DNA from: an uncultured Prevotella sp.
Lineage (GTDB): Bacteria; Bacteroidota; Bacteroidia; Bacteroidales; Bacteroidaceae
Length of the DNA stretch: 33,978 bases
Direction: 5' to 3'
Assembly: GCA_947170725.1 (NCBI GenBank)
Contig: CAMVUM010000032.1
Coordinates: 1-33,978 of the forward strand
The translations under genes were made by a program, and so were the position numbers. Shown piece after piece: positions 16,007-24,813 of this stretch. The stretch's first letter is position 1, and each line of letters opens with the position of its first letter. The notes beneath the pieces were generated by a model. That model did not search any database. It saw only the letters and a list, made by a program, of their open reading frames with translations, and was not told where the DNA came from.

Positions 16007-17257
16007 TTAATGCTTATTCCTTGATTTGCCAAGCAACCGCCTTATCCACAGATAATATCCGGTCAGAGGAAGCGTTGCTCCGAGAAGTGCGGCAAGGAAA
16101 GTGATAATACGTGTGACTAATCCTCCCCAACTGCCAACATGGACTGTATAAACCGCGCTTCGCACATGTGTAGATTTATCCTGGTCAGCATAAGATGTTT
16201 TGCCTATTATCTTTCCACTCTCCGTGTCGAAGTCGAAGCGGTCTACTGCACGAAGGCTGTTACGTCCGGAAGGTACCACGCTGGCCGAGCCTTCTGAAAG
16301 TGTTATCTGACGATAGCCCGGATACATTTTTGCAAGTTCATCATTAATTTCCTGCCAATAGACAAATAGGGAAGTTCCATCTTCCTCGTGATAATGCCTG
16401 CCTTTCCTGCCATGTCCGTGATGGCTACGATGTTCTGTTACATTTTGTTGTCCAGATTGTATGATGCGTTCCCCACGCATTCTATTATGATTGCGTTCTC
16501 CATTTCCATGGTTCCTTTTATGGTCGCTCCTTTCATTTGCAGAATTACCGTCCTGCGCACGGCTGTATCCGTGCCTCTCTGCACTCGACTCCACACCGAA
16601 CATGCCGTAGAAGCCTGTGCGATACCACGAGAAAGACCATGTGAGTCCCGTCATAGCGAGAGCAAGCAGAAATAAGGTGGCGTAGATGCCGCCCGCCACG
16701 TGCAAGTCGTGCCAGAAGCGCGGCCAGCCTTTGGAAAACGAAATAGCAAGGCTTTTCTTCAAAGGCTTACGTCTGTTGGTAAGCCACATCAGTATGCCTG
16801 TGAGGAGGATGACGATGAGCATCAGCGTGCTGATACCCACAATCAACTTGCCGAAGCCGGTGGAAGAGCCCAACATCCACCGGTGAAGATGAAACATGGT
16901 GTCGTAGAAAGGCAATTTCTCCCCGCGTCCTGTCACCTCGCCTGTATAAGGATTGACATACAGTGAGGCACGGCGGGGTTTGGAGAGGCTGACCTGCCAA
17001 GTGCGTCCGGCATCAGGTGAAACTGTAACGCTCATTACGGATACGCTGTCGGGTAATGTGGAACTGACCATCTGCATCAAACTGTCTATCGGCAATGGCT
17101 TTTCCTTAATCTCTTTAACGAAATAGAGGTCGTGGCGAAATAGCTCCGTGACTTCTTTCTCGAACACTATCATTGCACCGGAAAAGCATATCAGCGTAAT
17201 AAAAATGCCAAACGGGACGGAGAGCCACAAGTGTATCTTACGAAATACTTTCTTCAT
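16007..17257 (-). CDS. xusC: PepSY-domain inner-membrane protein, XusC-like
   Basis: A 416-residue protein of the PepSY-associated TM family. The N-terminal helix at about 10-32 (LWLSVPFGIFITLICFSGA) is followed by a periplasmic PepSY region (LPDSVSVMSVTVSPDAGRTW). A second helix lies near 140 (LIVGISTLMLIVILLTG), a third near 200 (LFLLALAMTGLTW), and a last one near the C-terminus (IITFLAALLGATLPLTGYYLWI). In Bacteroides thetaiotaomicron, XusC is the inner-membrane part of the xenosiderophore system and is thought to reduce or release siderophore iron. An unusual Asn/Arg/His-rich insert at about 235-290 (e.g. HRSHHGHGRKGRHYHEED) may bind metal. It is the last gene of the operon, starting 24 bases after the DUF4374 gene. 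Confidence 0.85.
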   Translation of the reverse strand: MKKVFRKIHLWLSVPFGIFITLICFSGAMIVFEKEVTELFRHDLYFVKEIKEKPLPIDSLMQMVSSTLPDSVSVMSVTVSPDAGRTWQVSLSKPRRASLYVNPYTGEVTGRGEKLPFYDTMFHLHRWMLGSSTGFGKLIVGISTLMLIVILLTGILMWLTNRRKPLKKSLAISFSKGWPRFWHDLHVAGGIYATLFLLALAMTGLTWSFSWYRTGFYGMFGVESSAERHGYSRAQDGNSANERSDHKRNHGNGERNHNRMRGERIIQSGQQNVTEHRSHHGHGRKGRHYHEEDGTSLFVYWQEINDELAKMYPGYRQITLSEGSASVVPSGRNSLRAVDRFDFDTESGKIIGKTSYADQDKSTHVRSAVYTVHVGSWGGLVTRIITFLAALLGATLPLTGYYLWIRRLLGKSRNKH

Positions 17258-17281
17258 TGTTTTCTTGAGTTAAATTTTATA

Positions 17282-18679
17282 TTATTGGGCAATGAGCTTG
17301 CCAATGGCTCCCGGCTCATCCACACCGACAAACAGTCCCGGTGTTGCCTCGGCCTTTACCGGATCAATCTTGTATACTCTCGGACTGGAACCGTCAATAG
17401 TGACGACGGATATATAGCATACTCCATTCTCGCTGTAGATGTTCTTCACGGGGAAAGAGGATATAAGATTCTCGTCAGGCAATCCCGTCACATACCTAAA
17501 TGTACGGTCTTCTCCTTTGAATACGGCCATCTTTGTTGTTCCTTTGCCCTGTATGTTAATACCGTTGGAGTACATCTGCAACAGGAAATAATCGCCGATG
17601 ATATGCCAACAACGATACATGGCACGACCATTCCCACCTGCAGCTGCCTCTATGTCAAAAGGCTCATAGGAACTGTCGAACTCTGTCGCTCCTTTTTTGA
17701 TTCGCATCACACTCGAAGGGTGCTTCGTCTGCTGGCGCGGGTCGCTCTGAATCTTGGCATACGAAGGTGAGAATACATAGATGTCGCCATTGTCCGCAGC
17801 CCACACAGTCTGATAGTAAGCAGAGCGCATACGTCCTGCCGCCCAACTCATCCTGTCGGTTTTGACAATTGTCGGATTGGTGAAAGTGTCATCGTTGAAG
17901 ATGGCCACGTAGCATTCATCCGGATATTGCGTGCCATCGAGCGTGCCGGATGTGTGCATCCCGCCGCCAGTGCCACCGGCCTCGTTCTTTATCAAGTCCT
18001 CGTTACCCGGTTTCACGGCGCCTGCTGCCACACCGTAGGGGGTGCATCCCAAAGGTACCACGCCTGTATAAATCTTGCCGTTAGCCTCCAACAGTCCAGC
18101 CAACATTACGTACTCTCCGTTACCGAGAAAATTCTCGGAAAGCAAGGTCTTCGTCTCTGTTGTTTCATTTTCCACATCCAAGAGAGTGAGGTTGATGTTG
18201 TAAGCTTGATTTCCATACGCATCCGTGCTACTGCCTGCGGCTGTGGCAGTCGTGATAATCTTGTTCCCACAGATTCCGTATGCCGTGAAGTTCTGGATTG
18301 AATACTCACCAGAGCGTTGCCGGATATTGCCGTTACGATCAAGATAAAAGGCAACGGTGGTGCCATCACTTCCCATGTTGTAACTCAAACGATAAAGATA
18401 TTTATTGCCGAAGAACAGCCATGTGGCGGCCCGTGAATAATCCGTCTCGAAACCATTGCCAACCGCCGTCACTTCGCCTTCATCCAATGAGCCGGATGTC
18501 AGCAGGTAAGCCGCTGTATTGCTGGTACCGCCAGTCACGGTTCCGGCGACCACATAAGCGGAACTTTCGCCGTTCCCGGAGTATTCGGCGGTTTCATCAT
18601 TACTACATGCAGTGAACATGACACTGCAGACAAGAAGGGTTGTAATACCCTGCCCAAAAAATTTCATATTGAAGTTCAT
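17282..18679 (-). CDS. xusB: DUF4374 siderophore-binding lipoprotein, XusB-like
   Basis: A 465-residue lipoprotein. The signal sequence ends in a lipobox VMFTAC with Cys at about residue 25, followed by an acidic linker (SNDETAEYSGNG). The rest is a beta-propeller-like DUF4374 domain with repeated short strands and turns (YVVAGTVTGG near 42, MSWAAGRMRSAYYQTVWAAD near 280). In the known XusABC system this is the surface lipoprotein that captures ferric catecholate siderophores from other bacteria and hands them to XusA. It lies between the receptor gene (58 bases away) and the PepSY gene, the exact order of that system. The start could also be the Met at residue 5 (18667). Substrate identity is not proven by sequence. 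Confidence 0.85.
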   Translation of the reverse strand: MNFNMKFFGQGITTLLVCSVMFTACSNDETAEYSGNGESSAYVVAGTVTGGTSNTAAYLLTSGSLDEGEVTAVGNGFETDYSRAATWLFFGNKYLYRLSYNMGSDGTTVAFYLDRNGNIRQRSGEYSIQNFTAYGICGNKIITTATAAGSSTDAYGNQAYNINLTLLDVENETTETKTLLSENFLGNGEYVMLAGLLEANGKIYTGVVPLGCTPYGVAAGAVKPGNEDLIKNEAGGTGGGMHTSGTLDGTQYPDECYVAIFNDDTFTNPTIVKTDRMSWAAGRMRSAYYQTVWAADNGDIYVFSPSYAKIQSDPRQQTKHPSSVMRIKKGATEFDSSYEPFDIEAAAGGNGRAMYRCWHIIGDYFLLQMYSNGINIQGKGTTKMAVFKGEDRTFRYVTGLPDENLISSFPVKNIYSENGVCYISVVTIDGSSPRVYKIDPVKAEATPGLFVGVDEPGAIGKLIAQ

Positions 18680-18737
18680 ATTGAATTGAATTTGATTGTA
18701 TTTATTATATTTTATTGCTTATCCAATTGTCATGAAG

Positions 18738-21194
18738 TTATAGATGGTGATGACCGTGGCCGCCTTTATAATGTCCACTGTGTCCTCCTCCTGTTTGCCT
18801 GCCGCCCAAGAAAATGCGTACTTTTCCGTAAAAGGCACGTCCAGCCTTTTGCAGGCTGAAATTGTCGTAAAGTCTTTCATTCGTCAAATTGCGGCACTCG
18901 AAAGACAAGTTGTAGCGTCCGTGTTGCAAACTGTATGTCAGGCTGACGTTGTGCGAGAACTGCCCAGGCACGTAATCCTTGCTGTCTTTCGAACCGAGGC
19001 TCTCGGAATAGAGAGGAAACTCTTTCTGATAATAATTGTCGTAAGTAAAGGTTAATACGTTTCCTTTCTTTACACAGTCATTCCATGTCAGTGACAAATC
19101 TGAGTTGGCGTACAGATAGGGTTGATTGGGAATGCGGTCGCCGTATGTCAGGTTTACTTGTGAAGAACCCTCGTTCAGTGTTTTCACATTGTCGCGCACA
19201 TCCATACTCGTAAGGTTTCCGCCCATGCTTAGCCAGTTTGAATAAGAGTATCGCAGTCCCAGTGTGAAGCCTTTGGTAAGTACCTTGCCATGGTTCTGGT
19301 AAGAGGCGTAGCTCTTGTTGCCCGTGTAGGAGCCTATGCGCCGCTGGATATAGTCGGTCGTATTCCGATAGACCAAGCCGCCTTCGGCATACAGTCCATG
19401 TGCGTTCCACTGATGCGAGTAACTCAGGTTCAGATTGAAGTTGTCACTCTTTTCCGGATTCAGGCCTATGGCACCGAGTTCGAGGTCCTCATCTCCAAAT
19501 AGCTCGTCGGTGGTCGGCAGGCGATAGGCACGTTCATAAGAGAGCTTTACCTGTGTCCCTCTCATAAAGAAAAATGTTCCTGCAGCGCCGTAACCCACAG
19601 CATTCGTCGTATTCGTCAGAAGAATATAGTCAGTCGTTCCGCTGGTCGATGTCGATACGGGGCCGGAATTGTACTGGTTGTAGTACTTACCGAAGACAGA
19701 AAGGTTCCACCGCTCAGAGGGCATCAGTGTGTAGGACAGTCCCATGATGTTCTTGCGCATCTGCTTGGAAAATGAGTCCGCTTCAGATGTCACCGTACCC
19801 GATGTCGGAGTGTTGTCTCGTGTGAAGGAGTTGAACACATGATTCAGAAGGAAACTATGGGCGGTTCCGATGCGATATTTCAGCGTGAATGTGGCGTTCC
19901 AGTTATCATTGTCCATGCGGAGATCCTGATACGACTGTTCGCCCAATGTTCCGTTCATGTATTTTTTCTGCCCCAACCAGTTGTATCTGTAAGAGGCGGT
20001 ATCCACGTTATACGCCACGTTCTTGTTGTAGTTTGCCGTCAGCGTTAAGTCCAACCCGTGCGTAAACAGGTTTCGCTTGGTATATTCCAGCGAAGGCATC
20101 AGCGAGTGTCCTCTACGGTGTTTCTGCCCGAATACCACCTTCTGCACAACGCCGGTCTGTATCTCCTTGTACATATTGGAGTAGGTCAGACTCAGCACCA
20201 GACGGTCGGCCCATTTCTTGTCCACCAGACCGAATTTCCCGATGACGGCCTCATTGTGATACGTATCGTTAAAGCGTCGTACATGTTCTTTCACTGAGGA
20301 GTCGAACTTTGTCAGCCCGTTTTCCAGAAACTGCTCTACGGGCGTATCCACCCAATAGTTGTTGTCTGAGTAATTTTGAAAGGCGTTTACCTCGAACATA
20401 AGCCCCTTATCCGAAATATAGGAGAAGTTGGCGTATGAGCGATGCGTATTGAACGAGCCGTAAGAGTAGGATGCATCCAACGACCAGCCTTTGGGATGCT
20501 TCCCTGTCACGATGTTGATGACTCCTCCCAATGCGTCCGTGCCAAAGCCTACGGGCACCACGCCCTTATATACCTCTATGCGGTCGGCAAAGTTCACTGG
20601 GATGTTGTTCAGGCTGAAAGACTCACCTACGCCCTCCTGCGGGATTCCATCAATAAACACCTTGATATGCTTGCCGCTGAATCCGTCGAGTTGCATTGAC
20701 ATGTCCGAGCCAACACCGCCCGACTCGCGCAGTTTCAACCCGGGTGTCTTGACGAGTGCGTCGCTCAATGTCTTGGCGGAGTTCTGAAACGCACGGGTAT
20801 CCACTGCCACAGCATTGAAAGCCGAGTGGTTCACACGGCTGACACCGCTTCCCATCACCACCACCTCGTTTAACGCAATCTGAGAGTCGTGAAGTGTGAT
20901 ATTAATCTTCTGACGCTCACGGGACAGCATTACAGGCTTCTCCATCGTTTCGTAACCGATGGCGGAAACCACCAGCGTGTACTTTCCCGGCGGGGCATAA
21001 AGAAAATACATACCATGCTCGTTACTGGAACACCCATACCCCGTACCTTTCAACTGAATAGTGGCGTAAGGAATAAATTCCTTGTCGCTTGAGATAATCT
21101 TTCCTGACAGAGCGGGGTTCTTACTCTGCGCGAATGCTGTCACCGCAAGGATGCACGATAGGAAAACCATCAGTATCAATCTTCTTATTTCCAT
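18738..21194 (-). CDS. xusA: TonB-dependent outer-membrane receptor, XusA-like
   Basis: An 818-residue receptor. The signal peptide ends ...LAVTAFAQ (about residue 23). A carboxypeptidase-like regulatory domain covers about 28-105 (SGKIISSDKEFIPYATIQLK, GKYTLVVSAIGYE). The TonB box/plug follows at about 107-235 (LNEVVVMGSG, KVFIDGIPQEGVGESF, RIEVYKGVVPVGFGTDALGG), and the remainder is the beta-barrel. Transport of a ferric siderophore across the outer membrane is inferred from its operon with DUF4374 and PepSY genes. The C-terminus is odd: after the expected last strand (KVRIFLGG) a Gly/His-rich tail HSGHYKGGHGHHHL is added, instead of ending at an aromatic residue. Upstream are a good promoter and a structured leader, so premature transcript termination is a probable control. 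Confidence 0.9.
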   Translation of the reverse strand: MEIRRLILMVFLSCILAVTAFAQSKNPALSGKIISSDKEFIPYATIQLKGTGYGCSSNEHGMYFLYAPPGKYTLVVSAIGYETMEKPVMLSRERQKINITLHDSQIALNEVVVMGSGVSRVNHSAFNAVAVDTRAFQNSAKTLSDALVKTPGLKLRESGGVGSDMSMQLDGFSGKHIKVFIDGIPQEGVGESFSLNNIPVNFADRIEVYKGVVPVGFGTDALGGVINIVTGKHPKGWSLDASYSYGSFNTHRSYANFSYISDKGLMFEVNAFQNYSDNNYWVDTPVEQFLENGLTKFDSSVKEHVRRFNDTYHNEAVIGKFGLVDKKWADRLVLSLTYSNMYKEIQTGVVQKVVFGQKHRRGHSLMPSLEYTKRNLFTHGLDLTLTANYNKNVAYNVDTASYRYNWLGQKKYMNGTLGEQSYQDLRMDNDNWNATFTLKYRIGTAHSFLLNHVFNSFTRDNTPTSGTVTSEADSFSKQMRKNIMGLSYTLMPSERWNLSVFGKYYNQYNSGPVSTSTSGTTDYILLTNTTNAVGYGAAGTFFFMRGTQVKLSYERAYRLPTTDELFGDEDLELGAIGLNPEKSDNFNLNLSYSHQWNAHGLYAEGGLVYRNTTDYIQRRIGSYTGNKSYASYQNHGKVLTKGFTLGLRYSYSNWLSMGGNLTSMDVRDNVKTLNEGSSQVNLTYGDRIPNQPYLYANSDLSLTWNDCVKKGNVLTFTYDNYYQKEFPLYSESLGSKDSKDYVPGQFSHNVSLTYSLQHGRYNLSFECRNLTNERLYDNFSLQKAGRAFYGKVRIFLGGRQTGGGHSGHYKGGHGHHHL

Positions 21195-21221
21195 ATATTA
21201 TTCTTTGTCATACACAAAAAT

Positions 21222-21281
21222 AGCAGTGTCTGAACACGCCACTTTTTCAACTGGACTTACGTGTTCAGACACTGCTCGTTG
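21222..21281 (-). ncRNA. Conserved hairpin leader (copy 1), attenuator-like, upstream of xusA-like gene
   Basis: In the minus-strand transcript: block CAACGAGCAGTG (21270-21281), a perfect 17-bp stem (21260-21276 with 21222-21238), a 21-base loop starting TAAGTCCAGTTG, then A and five U (21216-21220), and the ATG at 21194. It starts about 13 bases after the -7 box, so it occupies the very 5' end of the message. Compared with copy 2, at least four stem positions differ while pairing is retained, which supports a selected RNA structure. Confidence 0.7.
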
Positions 21282-21293
21282 TTATTTTGGCTG

Positions 21294-21324
21294 CAAAATT
21301 ACACTGTTTCTACAAAAGCGGCAA
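21294..21324 (-). promoter_or_regulatory. Promoter of the xusABC-like operon
   Basis: On the minus strand TTG (21322-21324), 20 bases, then TAATTTTG (21294-21301), a very good match to the Bacteroidetes -33/-7 consensus. It lies between the stop of the MFS exporter gene (21345) and the conserved leader, so the xus-like operon has its own start. Confidence 0.75.
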
Positions 21325-21344
21325 TACCTACAAATAGTGAATTT

Positions 21345-22568
21345 TTAATGTTTTTCGGTACAAAAACCAGTTCTCCATCTATATGAAATACCCAATAGGC
21401 AAATACATATGAACGCACAAACCAAGATATTCAGCGCCATGGAATAGACAATGTTTCCAATACCTGTAAGTGGGGCAACCATTCCACCGAGCAGAAAAGG
21501 TACAGCTCCCAGCAATGCGGATGCCATGCCACGATTCTCCTTGACAGAACGAAGGGCGATGGTAACGGTTGCGGGTGTCAGCATTCCCACACAAAAAAGC
21601 ATAAAGAACAGGAATACTTCGAACAAGGCGAAAGGCCAGGCCAGAAACAATGCAACCCCGACAAGTATTGCCATAGACATCAATACGATGGTACTCCACA
21701 TGGTCACCGCCTCCAGATCTTTGATTTTCATGACGATACTACTGCCTACTACAAGCCCGACGGCATTGCCGGCAAAGCACAAACTGTATTCCATCGGGGT
21801 AAGTCCAAAATAATTTTGGAAGATGAAAGGAGAGGCGGAAATATATGCCATTAATGCTGCCGAAGCGAATCCCTGCAACAGATTCATCACAAGATAATGT
21901 CTGTCACGTATTATATAAACATAGCAGCGAAACGTTTTCCATACCGGCATTTTAAGACGTTCGCATTCTCCCAGAGTCTCTTCAAGATAACGGCATACCC
22001 ATAGTAATCCGGCTGCCCACAATCCTAAGACACCGAATGCTCCTTGCCATGAGCTTAAACTGAACGCAGCTCCGCCTACAACAGGGGCAACAATAGGAGC
22101 AGCTCCCTGTACAGCAGCCAAAACCGCAAAATACTTGGCAAGGTCGGCAGGCGAGAAAGAGTCGGCAATGATAACTTTCGATATGACCAACCCGCCGGCA
22201 CCTGTCAAACCTTGCAGCAGGCGGAAGCCGATAAATGGGATTATGTCTTTAGAAAGAACACACCCCACAGAAGCAAGGACAAAAAGGAATAAACACCACA
22301 GAAGCGGTTGTTTGCGTCCGTACTTGTCTGTGACAGGGCCTATAAGTAGTTGCCCGACTGCCAGCCCCAACATTCCGGCTGTAAGGCTTACCTGAATAAG
22401 AGAAGCCGATACCGAAAAAAAAGATGTCAGTTCCGGCAAACAAGGTAGATAGAAGTCGGTAACAAACGGACCGAAAGCAGTCAGATTTCCTAAGATAAAT
22501 ACAAGTGTCCTTTTGCTTGTTTTGTCAATATGCTTCATATCATGCTTATTCAATAACATATTATTCAT
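21345..22568 (-). CDS. Bcr/CflA-type MFS multidrug exporter
   Basis: A 407-residue protein with about 12 transmembrane helices, the size of Bcr/CflA drug-resistance transporters. Signatures are FYLPCLPELTSFFSVSASL in the first helix region, the MFS motif A GPVTDKYGRKQPLL near residue 78, and RLLQGLTGAGG near 118 in helix 4. It should export small molecules with proton exchange in the inner membrane. Its start (22568) overlaps the response-regulator stop by 8 bases, so the two are one transcriptional unit; Met 4 and Met 11 are alternative starts. In siderophore contexts such exporters can secrete siderophores or breakdown products, but drug export is equally possible. Confidence 0.88.
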   Translation of the reverse strand: MNNMLLNKHDMKHIDKTSKRTLVFILGNLTAFGPFVTDFYLPCLPELTSFFSVSASLIQVSLTAGMLGLAVGQLLIGPVTDKYGRKQPLLWCLFLFVLASVGCVLSKDIIPFIGFRLLQGLTGAGGLVISKVIIADSFSPADLAKYFAVLAAVQGAAPIVAPVVGGAAFSLSSWQGAFGVLGLWAAGLLWVCRYLEETLGECERLKMPVWKTFRCYVYIIRDRHYLVMNLLQGFASAALMAYISASPFIFQNYFGLTPMEYSLCFAGNAVGLVVGSSIVMKIKDLEAVTMWSTIVLMSMAILVGVALFLAWPFALFEVFLFFMLFCVGMLTPATVTIALRSVKENRGMASALLGAVPFLLGGMVAPLTGIGNIVYSMALNILVCAFICICLLGISYRWRTGFCTEKH

Positions 22569-23268
22569 TCTTCCTTAACATCCGGGAGACCTCATCAAGG
22601 TATTTCTTGCCGATGGGAAGAACTTTTCCTTTTGGGGTCAGCTCCACTTCCGAACACGAGAAACCGGTAATCCGGCGGCGTGCCACTACAAACGAACGGT
22701 GTATGCGGATGAACTCACCCTGCGGCAACTGTCCTTCAACCGTGCGCAAGGGAATTTTTGACAGAACTGACGTTCCGTCGGCAAGATGCACCTTTATATA
22801 ATTGTCCATGGATTCGATATAGAGGATAGAATCCACAGATACCGTCACGTTCTTGTATTCCGATTTCAACATCAACTGTCGGTCGGATGATTCCGACGCG
22901 CGGAGCAGGTCATGCATTCTCAACCACAGTTCCGCCTTCTGCATGGCTCGGTCGAAACGCTCGTAAAAGTAAGGCTTATGCAGGAAATCGACAGCGTTCA
23001 CCTCGAAGCCGTCCAATGCGTAACGCGCATAGGCGGTAGTGAATATCAGGCAACACAACGGCGGAAGTTGTCGTGCCAGTTCGATGCCCGATGTGCCGTT
23101 CATTTCGATGTCGAGCAGCACGATGTCTGGTTTCCACTCACTAACACGCTGCATCCCAAGGCGCGGCGAGCTATAAGTCTCCAATATCATGCCGCCGCGC
23201 CGTTCGCAATAGTTACGGATTATGCTCAGCGCTACCGGCTCATCATCTATGGCTATACATCTTATCAT
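22561..23268 (-). CDS. LytTR-family response regulator
   Basis: A 235-residue regulator. The receiver domain (1-120) has the acidic pair Asp8-Asp9, phospho-acceptor Asp53 in VLLDIEMNG, Thr77/78 in FTTAYA and Lys98 in HKPY. The LytTR DNA-binding domain covers about 130-235 (ILYIESMDNYIKVHLADG, PQGEFIRIHRSFVV). Its start overlaps the kinase stop by 4 bases (ATGA), so the two are translationally coupled. It probably controls the nearby MFS and RND exporter genes; a shared GTCCCCAC motif in two neighbouring promoter regions is a candidate binding site. Confidence 0.93.
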   Translation of the reverse strand: MIRCIAIDDEPVALSIIRNYCERRGGMILETYSSPRLGMQRVSEWKPDIVLLDIEMNGTSGIELARQLPPLCCLIFTTAYARYALDGFEVNAVDFLHKPYFYERFDRAMQKAELWLRMHDLLRASESSDRQLMLKSEYKNVTVSVDSILYIESMDNYIKVHLADGTSVLSKIPLRTVEGQLPQGEFIRIHRSFVVARRRITGFSCSEVELTPKGKVLPIGKKYLDEVSRMLRKNE

Positions 23269-24335
23269 ACCTTTTCATTTTTCAGTTCAAGCCGCACACG
23301 GAACGTGTTTTCGCCGTATATCCCGATATCCAGACTATTACGGTCGGGATAGAGAAGCGACAGTCTTCGGCGGCAATTCTCTATACCCATCTGCTTAGAT
23401 GCTTTTCCCTCACACCTGAACACGGAGTTTTCCACTTCGAAGCGAAGTGTGTCGTCTTGCTGGAACAGGCGGATGCGGATGAAACACGGCTCATTGGACG
23501 AGATACCGTACTTAAAAGCGTTCTCCACAAAAGTAATCAGCATCATCGGCGGGACTGGCATGGACTCGTCCGCCACTTCGTATGTGAATCCGACTTCAGC
23601 ATACTCGTTCAGCCGCAGTTTCTGGAGGTCGATGTACTGGCCAATGTATTCCACCTCTTCTGCCAGCGAGATAAACTCCCGGTTAGCATTATTGTACATG
23701 TACTTCGTCAGGCAGATAAACCGTTCAAGCGTTACTTCCGTCTTATCGGAATGCGTGATCAGCAGCCCGTAAAGTGTATTGAGCGTATTGAACAGGAAAT
23801 GTGGGTTTATCTGAGCCTTGTAGAGAGCCAGCTCTGCCCGATTGCGCTCATACTCCACCTCCTCACGTGCCAGCCTCTGACGGTACACCTCGTTCAGCAT
23901 CCCCACAGCGAAGCAAAACATCACGACAATGATATAATAGAGCCAGACAGCTTGTTGGCTCGGCCTTATGCCCCAAAGCGGATAGGGATATTGCTCTATC
24001 AACTGTTGGCTGATGTGATATAACGGCGATGAAATCTGGTAGGAGGAGAAAAGGAACGTAACGGACAAGGAAAGCACTATGGCGGCAAGAGCATAAAAGC
24101 GCCGTATGCCTCCATGAAAGATTCCCGGCACAATGAAATGCCTGTATGTAAAATAGGACAAGTAGAGCCAGACGAGAAACACGCTGAAAAACACAGGATA
24201 GGCACCCCACCACCTTTCTACGGGGAAGGCGTACATCATCAGCGGCAGCAGGATGAGGCAAAATGCCATATCTATGTAAAATATCACGTTTCTCACTATA
24301 TTTCCTTTCCGCCCATCGGCTACTGGTTTACACAT
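23265..24335 (-). CDS. LytS/YehU-type sensor histidine kinase
   Basis: A 356-residue membrane kinase of the His_kinase (PF06580) family. Four hydrophobic helices lie in the first 160 residues (around 18-35, 50-65, 83-100 and 128-148) with very short loops, so sensing is likely within or next to the membrane. The phospho-acceptor motif INPHFLFNTLN is near residue 177. A coiled dimerisation helix precedes it. The ATP-binding domain has FVENAFKYGI near 270, and the G-box is reduced (KQMGIENCRRRL near 317). It pairs with the response regulator that it overlaps by 4 bases. The upstream gene for a small secreted protein is 32 bases away. Confidence 0.92.
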   Translation of the reverse strand: MCKPVADGRKGNIVRNVIFYIDMAFCLILLPLMMYAFPVERWWGAYPVFFSVFLVWLYLSYFTYRHFIVPGIFHGGIRRFYALAAIVLSLSVTFLFSSYQISSPLYHISQQLIEQYPYPLWGIRPSQQAVWLYYIIVVMFCFAVGMLNEVYRQRLAREEVEYERNRAELALYKAQINPHFLFNTLNTLYGLLITHSDKTEVTLERFICLTKYMYNNANREFISLAEEVEYIGQYIDLQKLRLNEYAEVGFTYEVADESMPVPPMMLITFVENAFKYGISSNEPCFIRIRLFQQDDTLRFEVENSVFRCEGKASKQMGIENCRRRLSLLYPDRNSLDIGIYGENTFRVRLELKNEKV

Positions 24336-24367
24336 ATTATTTCACTACACTATTGTATATACTCTCA

Positions 24368-24727
24368 TTATCTGTGCTGTTCGAATAGCCATTCCCGTAC
24401 CCCCTCCGATGTCGTAAGCCACAAACCATGCGACACGGTGATTTCCTCCGGTAAGGTGGGGAATAACAGATAGTTGCCCTCTGAATTCGCTTCATAGGAA
24501 AGCCGTTCAGTTGGGAGCGTCATATTCCAAGTAGATTCCGATACGGAACCTCCCCGGCTGCGCCACAGTTCCACTGTCTGTCCTTGCAACATGTTCGAGT
24601 ATAACACTCGGTTTATTGCAGTTGCCGACTGTATATATTCAGGATTTACGGATGTATTTCGGGCTTGCGCCAAACCGAGAAATATCGCCAAAACCATTAT
24701 AATGACTGCAATTTTCTTTTTAACCAT
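24368..24727 (-). CDS. Small exported protein heading the two-component operon
   Basis: A 119-residue protein with a clear signal peptide (MVKKKIAVIIMVLAIFLGLAQA, cleavage after QA). The mature part of about 97 residues is polar, mostly beta, with several Trp residues, no Cys, and no domain I recognise. It is the first gene after a -7 box and is followed 32 bases later by the kinase gene, so it belongs to the sensor operon. A periplasmic accessory or signal-sensing role is a guess from position only. Confidence 0.7.
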   Translation of the reverse strand: MVKKKIAVIIMVLAIFLGLAQARNTSVNPEYIQSATAINRVLYSNMLQGQTVELWRSRGGSVSESTWNMTLPTERLSYEANSEGNYLLFPTLPEEITVSHGLWLTTSEGVREWLFEQHR

Positions 24728-24768
24728 AGCATACAGAATCTATTTTAAATCTAATTGATTGAACGGTG

Positions 24769-24776
24769 CAAAGTTA
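24769..24776 (-). promoter_or_regulatory. -7 box for the two-component/MFS operon
   Basis: On the minus strand this reads TAACTTTG, a perfect TAnnTTTG match, 41 bases before the start codon at 24727. It is divergent from the Spy-like gene in the same 183-base intergenic stretch. Confidence 0.65.
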
Positions 24777-24813
24777 CGTCTTTTCGCTCTAAAATGGAAA
24801 TGGCTGAGCTTGC

